Shown here: one piece after another, positions 63,501 to 64,000 of the stretch
Layout of the letters: each line of letters opens with the position of its first letter
Position numbering within the stretch: the stretch's first letter is position 1
NCBI GenBank assembly: GCA_963680875.1
Contig: OY804584.1
Coordinates: forward strand, 91,076,031 to 91,140,030
Source: Bathymodiolus brooksi
Taxonomy: Eukaryota; Mollusca; Bivalvia; Mytilida; Modiolidae
Length of the DNA stretch: 64,000 nucleotides
Direction: 5' to 3'
The notes under the pieces: generated by a model
The model's input: only the letters and a program-made list of their open reading frames with translations
What the model was told of the DNA's origin: nothing
Databases searched by the model: none
Made by a program: the position numbers and the translations under genes

Positions 63501-63675
63501 CTTAAGAGAGGTGACTGCTTTATTGAGGTTATCTCTGAAGCAAATACATTTACAATATGGCTTCTAATCAACTTACATGAGATCCAGGTGCTCCATCTCG
63601 TCCTCTCTCTCCTGGTGGTCCCCGTGGTCCCATGGGTCCAGGTGTTCCTGGGACTCCATTTGGTCCTGCTGGTCC
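15419..63675 (-). CDS. Fibrillar collagen alpha chain, 38 visible exons, 5' partial
   Basis: The exons listed below join to 3,468 nt: 2,721 nt of triple helix (907 residues, 300 Gly-X-Y triplets plus a 7-residue interruption) and 747 nt of C-telopeptide and C-propeptide with a TAA stop. All helix exons start with a complete Gly codon and are multiples of 9 bp, apart from the 219-bp exon, the hallmark of fibrillar collagen genes; 54, 99, 108, 45 and 162 bp classes dominate. The C-propeptide is a COLFI domain (IDPN calcium-loop region, YKC, GDC, EWG, EVCF blocks). Chains should trimerise in the ER through this domain and form extracellular fibrils after its removal. A complete fibrillar helix has about 338 triplets, so about 38 triplets, the N-propeptide and the signal peptide lie beyond 64000. 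Which member of the molluscan set it is cannot be told. Confidence 0.97.
16159..16532 (-). mobile_element. SINE-B copy, full length
   Basis: Inverted: 'gtgattgttgtttaatgcc' tail, 'gattccgagctaaccagtct' body, 'gggttcaaaccca' B-box complement and 'caccggtgcagtt' at the head. Confidence 0.85.
16608..16811 (-). CDS. Collagen exon 37: C-propeptide core
   Basis: 68 codons from [19 protein letters not shown] to KVDVYGDCA, donor GTAAGT. It contains the ITYKC (C6) and YGDCA (C7) cysteines. Vertebrate chains have an N-glycosylated NIT here; this reads RIT, so the sequon is absent. Confidence 0.95.
16850..17110 (+). repeat. Unexpanded copy of the host element of the 43-bp array
   Basis: Shares 'aatgatgaaa', 'gcacaa', 'cttcc.ctcaaaa' and upstream 'cctcctcttgataattgga' wording with about 8440-8660. 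Other family members are near 5940-6190, 11200-11270, 24660-24760 and 40030-40110. Confidence 0.7.
17329..17582 (-). mobile_element. SINE with SINE-A tail and a different head
   Basis: Inverted tail and body as in SINE-A, but the head reads, on its own strand, gggggcacgggtggctcaat then gagttaggtcgttgg, a different tRNA-like start. Confidence 0.7.
17981..20180. repeat. 40-bp minisatellite, about 55 copies
   Basis: The unit is tatttttctagtatattttg followed by gaactgttccgacagtgtgg. One unit near 18297 has a 2-bp deletion. Units near 18580-19100 are all the gtagta variant. It lies in the intron between collagen exons 36 and 37. Confidence 0.98.
20538..20609 (-). CDS. Collagen exon 36: C-propeptide
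   Basis: 24 codons, [15 protein letters not shown] then GQDILGDKE, donor GTTGGT. The QWFGQDI block corresponds to the WFGE block of COLFI domains. Confidence 0.9.
21803..22068 (+). mobile_element. SINE-A copy
   Basis: Head 'gtcatggtcatgatcgcatg', B-box-like 'gtgagttcgaacccc', body 'gacttgcgacaggtcg', tail 'aaagtggcattaaacaccac'. Confidence 0.82.
22086..22192 (-). CDS. Collagen exon 35: C-propeptide calcium-loop region
   Basis: Completes a split Asp codon, then [19 protein letters not shown] and [16 protein letters not shown], donor GTAAGT. It carries C4 (VYC) and C5 (ETC). The IDPNQGC of vertebrates reads IDPNGES, so C3 is serine. Confidence 0.94.
22542..22721 (+). mobile_element. SINE-A 5' fragment
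   Basis: Head and B-box-like region are present ('gtgagtttgattcct'). It is truncated in the body and followed at once by the solitary 86-bp unit. Confidence 0.7.
22722..22802 (+). repeat. Solitary copy of the 86-bp unit
   Basis: Shares 'agaaaggatatggatgtaaa', 'tgaacat', 'ctatccaac' and 'aaattaaagtaaaggaacag' with the array at 31661-35680. It abuts the end of a SINE fragment. Confidence 0.85.
22888..23038 (-). CDS. Collagen exon 34: start of C-propeptide
   Basis: 50 codons plus one base: [20 protein letters not shown], then [30 protein letters not shown]; donor GTAAGT. NPGLTC corresponds to NPARTC (C1). The C2 position is glutamine. The amphipathic stretch [12 protein letters not shown] corresponds to the trimerisation helix. 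Confidence 0.95.
23086..23260 (+). repeat. Dispersed 'gattccggttagaaaataaa' family
   Basis: Copies at 20344-20510, 23086-23260, 60909-61200 (internally duplicated) and, inverted, 38560-38960 share 'ccctttcaaaaggtc', 'ctgtcctgcaatttt' and 'agctgaaatcagtt'. Confidence 0.8.
23864..24230 (-). mobile_element. SINE-B copy, full length
   Basis: Same layout as at 16159. Its head 'caccgatgcggtt' ends 6 bp from the donor-flanked collagen exon 33. Confidence 0.85.
24237..24302 (-). CDS. Collagen exon 33: C-telopeptide
   Basis: 22 codons, [14 protein letters not shown] then NKGPDPLY, donor GTAAGT. It has no Gly-X-Y pattern and joins the helix end GPPGPP to the C-propeptide. A SINE lies immediately downstream of its donor. 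Confidence 0.92.
24832..25180 (-). mobile_element. SINE-B copy with a small internal duplication
   Basis: A segment with 'aaccctacctgggtttgaat' occurs twice (25068 and 25109), so the B-box region is doubled. Confidence 0.75.
25399..25443 (-). CDS. Collagen exon 32: last triple-helix exon
   Basis: 45 bp, [15 protein letters not shown], donor GTAAGT. The GPPGPP end is the usual stabilising C-terminal cap of a fibrillar helix. Confidence 0.95.
26018..26053 (-). CDS. Collagen exon 31: triple helix
   Basis: 36 bp, [12 protein letters not shown], donor GTAAGT. This is unusually short; with exon 30 it sums to 108 bp. Confidence 0.92.
26090..26446 (-). mobile_element. SINE-B copy, full length
   Basis: Tail 'attgttgtttaatgccat', body 'gattccgagccaaccagttt', degraded head 'ccataacatcaccactgctg'. 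It lies between collagen exons 30 and 31. Confidence 0.82.
26791..26862 (-). CDS. Collagen exon 30: triple helix
   Basis: 72 bp, eight triplets beginning [15 protein letters not shown] and ending GPPGPPGGP, donor GTAAGT. Confidence 0.95.
27244..27297 (-). CDS. Collagen exon 29: triple helix
   Basis: 54 bp, [18 protein letters not shown], donor GTAAGT. Confidence 0.95.
28044..28447 (+). mobile_element. SINE-A copy split by an insertion
   Basis: 5' half 28044-28205 with 'gtgagttcgaatcccac'; 3' half from about 28350 with 'tcggtggttta' to 'gtggcattaaacacc'. The 145-bp insert between them is unidentified. Confidence 0.75.
28875..28928 (-). CDS. Collagen exon 28: triple helix with candidate cross-link lysine
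   Basis: 54 bp, [18 protein letters not shown], donor GTAAGT. The lysine has 84 helix residues after it, the same register as Lys930 of vertebrate alpha1(I). Confidence 0.95.
29028..29345 (+). mobile_element. Diverged SINE-A, duplicated in tandem
   Basis: Two copies with a 153-bp offset of a segment with 'gttcagcagtggggtttaca' and 'gtcatcactcaagttgtga'. Confidence 0.65.
29440..29785 (+). repeat. Hairpin-tailed element with internal duplication
   Basis: Two about 165-bp copies ('aaaaatgaaagggaccctac', 'cgacatagg') precede agacggacggacatgg and the palindrome tacccccctacaacttcgtt then gcggggggta. Confidence 0.72.
30079..30132 (-). CDS. Collagen exon 27: triple helix
   Basis: 54 bp, [18 protein letters not shown], donor GTAAGA. 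Confidence 0.95.
30915..31085 (+). repeat. Dispersed 'ctggaataaccttcatcagg' family
   Basis: Copies at 368-480, 1521-1700, 8275-8430 and 30915-31085 on + and 57665-57790 on - share ggaataac..catcaggta and 'aaagggcct'. Confidence 0.75.
31294..31514 (+). mobile_element. SINE-A copy
   Basis: Head 'ggggcatcatggccgtgatc' to tail 'ggcattaaacaccataaacc', with an internal deletion of the B-box region. Confidence 0.78.
31562..31615 (-). CDS. Collagen exon 26: triple helix
   Basis: 54 bp, [18 protein letters not shown], donor GTAAGT. The intron on its 5' side is filled by the 86-bp minisatellite. Confidence 0.95.
31661..35680. repeat. 86-bp minisatellite, about 46 copies
   Basis: The unit starts aagaaaggatatggatgtaa and ends aggaacagcttgtagt. 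It fills the intron between collagen exons 25 and 26. Variants cluster in blocks, for example 'ggatata' around 33540-34740 and 'gagatac' around 35050-35240. Confidence 0.98.
36031..36084 (-). CDS. Collagen exon 25: triple helix
   Basis: 54 bp, [18 protein letters not shown], donor GTATGT. Confidence 0.95.
36817..36924 (-). CDS. Collagen exon 24: triple helix
   Basis: 108 bp, 12 triplets from [12 protein letters not shown] to GLQGPPGPQ. The donor GTAGAG is weaker than its neighbours. Confidence 0.93.
37003..37222 (+). mobile_element. SINE-A copy
   Basis: Head 'gggggttgtcgtggtcgtga' to tail 'gtggtgttaaacaccatatc'; the B-box region is partly deleted. Confidence 0.78.
37732..37839 (-). CDS. Collagen exon 23: triple helix
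   Basis: 108 bp, 12 triplets from [12 protein letters not shown] to GFQGPPGEP, donor GTAAGT. Confidence 0.95.
38030..38235 (+). repeat. Dispersed 'ttcggaccagtaa' family
   Basis: Shares 'aagaccagtaaaactt' and 'gattcggaccagtaaatt' with 54215-54360, in another intron of the same gene. Confidence 0.75.
38375..38482 (-). CDS. Collagen exon 22: triple helix
   Basis: 108 bp, 12 triplets from [12 protein letters not shown] to GGEQGPQ, donor GTAACT. Confidence 0.95.
38681..38915. repeat. 32-34-bp tandem repeat, about 7 copies
   Basis: The unit is ctttttgaaaggggatgtag followed by atggttttatgt, with or without a 2-base 'at' insertion. It lies inside an inverted copy of the dispersed family at 20344-20510 and 23086-23260. 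Confidence 0.9.
39806..39913 (-). CDS. Collagen exon 21: triple helix
   Basis: 108 bp, 12 triplets from [12 protein letters not shown] to GERGSSGPP, donor GTAAGT. Its first residues complete an Arg-Gly-Asp with the end of exon 20. Confidence 0.95.
40353..40514 (-). CDS. Collagen exon 20: triple helix (162 bp)
   Basis: 18 triplets from [12 protein letters not shown] to GKSGAR, donor GTAAGT. 162 bp (3 x 54) is a size also found in vertebrate fibrillar collagen genes. Confidence 0.95.
41262..41315 (-). CDS. Collagen exon 19: triple helix
   Basis: 54 bp, [18 protein letters not shown]. Donor GTTCGT; it was chosen over an upstream GTAAAT because only it preserves the Gly register. Confidence 0.93.
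41480..41715 (+). repeat. Hairpin-tailed dispersed element
   Basis: Ends with ggacggacggatggacagag and a palindromic tail gtatacccccctccggtgga then gcgggggtata. Related tails are at 21130-21180, 29705-29785 and, degraded, 16010-16075. Confidence 0.75.
42059..43548. repeat. 47-bp minisatellite, about 32 copies
   Basis: The unit starts ctgaccttgttttgagataa and ends gctgatttgagtc. One truncated unit lies near 42315-42340. Variants ccttg/tcttg and gatgc/gatcc are mixed. It lies in the intron between collagen exons 18 and 19. Confidence 0.97.
43661..43714 (-). CDS. Collagen exon 18: triple helix
   Basis: 54 bp, [18 protein letters not shown], donor GTAAGT. The intron after it holds the 47-bp minisatellite. 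Confidence 0.95.
44484..45465. mobile_element. 982-bp pogo/Tigger-like non-autonomous element
   Basis: Terminal inverted repeats CAGTTGACTCTCGTT... and ...AACGAGAGTCAACTG are flanked by TA on both sides (44482-44483, 45466-45467). Sub-terminal 'gttgactcgaatt' and 'gttgagtcgaa' motifs repeat inward. I see no transposase frame, so it is probably a MITE-like derivative. The superfamily is inferred from the CAG ends and TA target. Confidence 0.75.
45505..45850 (-). mobile_element. SINE-B copy, diverged
   Basis: Tail 'gtgattgatgtttaatgcc', body 'gcttagcggaaaagcaacta'; the head is eroded and followed by a T-rich run. Confidence 0.75.
45970..46188 (-). CDS. Collagen exon 17: triple helix with 7-residue interruption
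   Basis: 219 bp, 73 codons: ten triplets (GYSGENGKE to GQTGPQ), then NLTPPPK, then twelve triplets (GDAGHP to GSQGPP). Donor GTAATT. The Gly register is broken once and resumes; NLT is a potential N-glycosylation sequon. The part after the break is 108 bp, a standard exon size, so this may be a fusion of two ancestral exons. Confidence 0.93.
46292..47002. repeat. 39-bp minisatellite, about 18 copies
   Basis: The unit is caatcaatgattatactcat followed by gttaacagagtatttgaat. It reads open in frame because 39 is divisible by three. It lies just 5' of collagen exon 17. Confidence 0.97.
47457..47510 (-). CDS. Collagen exon 16: triple helix
   Basis: 54 bp, [18 protein letters not shown], donor GTAAGT. 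Confidence 0.95.
47859..47912 (-). CDS. Collagen exon 15: triple helix
   Basis: 54 bp, [18 protein letters not shown], donor GTAAGA. Confidence 0.95.
48235..48333 (-). CDS. Collagen exon 14: triple helix
   Basis: 99 bp, 11 triplets from [12 protein letters not shown] to GESGGE, donor GTAAGT. Confidence 0.95.
49245..49343 (-). CDS. Collagen exon 13: triple helix
   Basis: 99 bp, 11 triplets from [12 protein letters not shown] to GEAGER, donor GTATGT. Confidence 0.95.
50080..50133 (-). CDS. Collagen exon 12: triple helix
   Basis: 54 bp, [18 protein letters not shown], donor GTAAGT. Confidence 0.95.
50883..50990 (-). CDS. Collagen exon 11: triple helix
   Basis: 108 bp, 12 triplets from [12 protein letters not shown] to GPPGNS, donor GTAAGT, acceptor AATAAAG. 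Confidence 0.95.
51716..51814 (-). CDS. Collagen exon 10: triple helix
   Basis: 99 bp, 11 triplets from [12 protein letters not shown] to GVSGEE. It contains the hydrophobic run [10 protein letters not shown]. Donor GTTAGT. Confidence 0.95.
51969..52890. mobile_element. Dispersed 'actgtgaaatcatt' element split by a nested insertion
   Basis: Outer pieces 51969-52005 and about 52600-52890 match the intact copy at 27325-27535 ('ggggttctaatt', 'caaaatacaattttcccatt'). The inner insert has its own inverted ends. The right piece carries a triplicated segment with 'gattgtcatgtagtgtttaa'. Confidence 0.7.
52006..52593. mobile_element. Insert with 'aagtctcccaaac' inverted ends
   Basis: The left end aagtctcccaaac is duplicated with its palindrome (aacaacgtttggagactt) and (tta)n. 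The right end reads gtttgggagattt. No coding potential seen. Confidence 0.65.
52945..52998 (-). CDS. Collagen exon 9: triple helix
   Basis: 54 bp, [18 protein letters not shown], donor GTAAGT. Confidence 0.95.
53936..53980 (-). CDS. Collagen exon 8: triple helix
   Basis: 45 bp, [15 protein letters not shown], donor GTAAGA. Confidence 0.95.
54658..55038. repeat. 57-bp tandem repeat, about 6.7 copies
   Basis: The unit starts attacattcactactggaga and ends gccttagtgactgagtg. It runs directly into a SINE-A copy at 55043. Confidence 0.95.
55043..55278 (+). mobile_element. SINE-A copy
   Basis: Head 'gcgggccgtcgtggtcatga', tail 'aaagtggtattaaacaacat', then 'taaccctaaccc'. It abuts the 57-bp tandem array. 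Confidence 0.8.
55689..55796 (-). CDS. Collagen exon 7: triple helix
   Basis: 108 bp, 12 triplets from [12 protein letters not shown] to GNAGEP. It is rich in Gly at the X position. Donor GTAAGG. Confidence 0.95.
56663..56716 (-). CDS. Collagen exon 6: triple helix
   Basis: 54 bp, [18 protein letters not shown], donor GTAAGT. Confidence 0.95.
57167..57274 (-). CDS. Collagen exon 5: triple helix
   Basis: 108 bp, 12 triplets from [12 protein letters not shown] to GAEGKR, donor GTAGGT. Confidence 0.95.
57980..58078 (-). CDS. Collagen exon 4: triple helix
   Basis: 99 bp, 11 triplets from [12 protein letters not shown] to GTAGEQ, donor GTAAGG. The opposite strand also reads as a Pro/Gly-rich frame, which is a shadow. 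Confidence 0.95.
58140..58330. repeat. Dispersed 'aggtcacct...gtcaaacctg' family
   Basis: Inverted-repeat-like element reading 'aaacctgtattaagaggtca' at one end and 'ggtcaggtttaactgta' at the other. Relatives are at 7824-8010, 23265-23440, 24344-24535, 39220-39350, 40850-41030 and 49020-49215. Probably TIR MITEs. Confidence 0.65.
58670..58855 (-). mobile_element. SINE-B 5' half
   Basis: Head 'ttacaccaccgatgcggtcc' and B-box complement 'gggactcgaaccc' are present; the 3' half is missing. 3' fragments on the + strand lie at 53265-53433 and 55975-56142. Confidence 0.8.
58910..59053 (-). CDS. Collagen exon 3: triple helix (144 bp)
   Basis: 16 triplets from [12 protein letters not shown] to GGKGDM, donor GTAAGT. 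144 bp equals 45 + 99, suggesting fusion of two ancestral exons by intron loss. Confidence 0.95.
59764..59862 (-). CDS. Collagen exon 2: triple helix
   Basis: 99 bp, 11 triplets from [12 protein letters not shown] to GSGGPK, donor GTATTC. The 5' flanking intron (59863-63576) is the second longest visible and is almost entirely repeats. Confidence 0.95.
60117..60690. repeat. 71-bp tandem repeat, about 8 copies, derived from a SINE tail
   Basis: The unit contains ggtgtttaatgccacttt and atatttcagttatatcgtgg, which is the inverted 3' part of SINE-A, plus a junction sequence with gtctatgatttgaaggata. Confidence 0.93.
61540..63325 (+). repeat. Long dispersed element with about five 313-bp internal repeats
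   Basis: It starts near 'gaggctcccaggagcctg' and 'cgctcacctgg' and ends with an (acgg)n run and 'gggtcaggtgagcta'. The internal unit contains ccatcttgaatggagggtgg and ggttcagcggtttcagagga; units start near 61600, 61880, 62191, 62507 and 62820. Frames in these units look alike but are interrupted and are not genes. Confidence 0.85.
63577..63675 (-). CDS. Collagen exon 1 of the visible set: triple helix
   Basis: 99 bp, 11 triplets from [12 protein letters not shown] to GAPGSH, donor GTAAGT, acceptor TTTAG. The chain continues upstream beyond the window. Confidence 0.95.
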
Positions 63676-64000
63676 CTAAATAATAATGCAAGTCTGATGT
63701 TAAAATAATTCAATTTGGTAACAGACAGACAACAATGATATAAGAAGACAGACCAATTGATCCATGATGCTATGTAGATATCATAACAAAATTAACCATT
63801 AATTTTGTTCAACCATATCATTTTTTGTGTGAGCATATTTCAGTTTTTTTCTCAATATAAGATTAAAATTATAATTTAAAAGTGCAAAATACCTAAAACA
63901 AGGGAGGTAAAGATTTTCATTAAAAAAAAATTTTAAAAAGAAAAAAAAGCAAGAAAGAAAAAACATTTTCATAAAAGAAAGTTGCAAATGCACTTTAAAG
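63676..64000 (-). other. Intron of the collagen gene running off the window
   Basis: AT-rich sequence with A/T runs. I see no further exon and no repeat I can name. Confidence 0.6.

Overview
This 64 kb window is intron-rich, AT-rich animal DNA. The gene structures and the SINE-like repeats point to a lophotrochozoan, most likely a bivalve mollusc, but I cannot name the species. Two genes account for all the coding sequence I can support, and they lie tail to tail.

Left part (1-13.6 kb, + strand): the last eight visible exons of a PLP-dependent group II decarboxylase of the cysteine sulfinate / acidic amino acid decarboxylase type (CSAD/GADL1-like). They cover 261 residues from the cofactor-binding half to the stop codon. 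The 5' half lies left of the window. The frame is intact across all introns and one intron is of the GC-AG type. A 30-bp minisatellite of about 118 copies fills most of the intron at 1925-6240.

Right part (about 14.5-64 kb, - strand): the 3' three quarters of a clade A-like fibrillar collagen gene. It has 32 triple-helix exons (36, 45, 54, 72, 99, 108, 144, 162 and 219 bp) encoding 300 Gly-X-Y triplets plus one 7-residue interruption. Six further exons encode the C-telopeptide and a COLFI C-propeptide ending at 15419. The first about 38 helix triplets and the N-terminus lie beyond 64000. The C-propeptide keeps the six cysteines of the three intrachain bridges but lacks both interchain cysteines (C2 and C3).

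The introns are packed with repeats. Nine minisatellites (unit lengths about 30, 34, 39, 40, 43, 47, 57, 71 and 86 bp) occupy roughly a fifth of the window. At least two tRNA-headed SINE families are present, together with TIR elements, hairpin-tailed elements and several other dispersed families. The most interesting pattern is that at least five of the minisatellites are local expansions of an internal segment of a dispersed element whose unexpanded copies sit elsewhere in the same window. No bacterial-type system, CRISPR array, rRNA or functional tRNA gene was found. The long 'open frames' over the minisatellites are artefacts of units whose length is a multiple of three.
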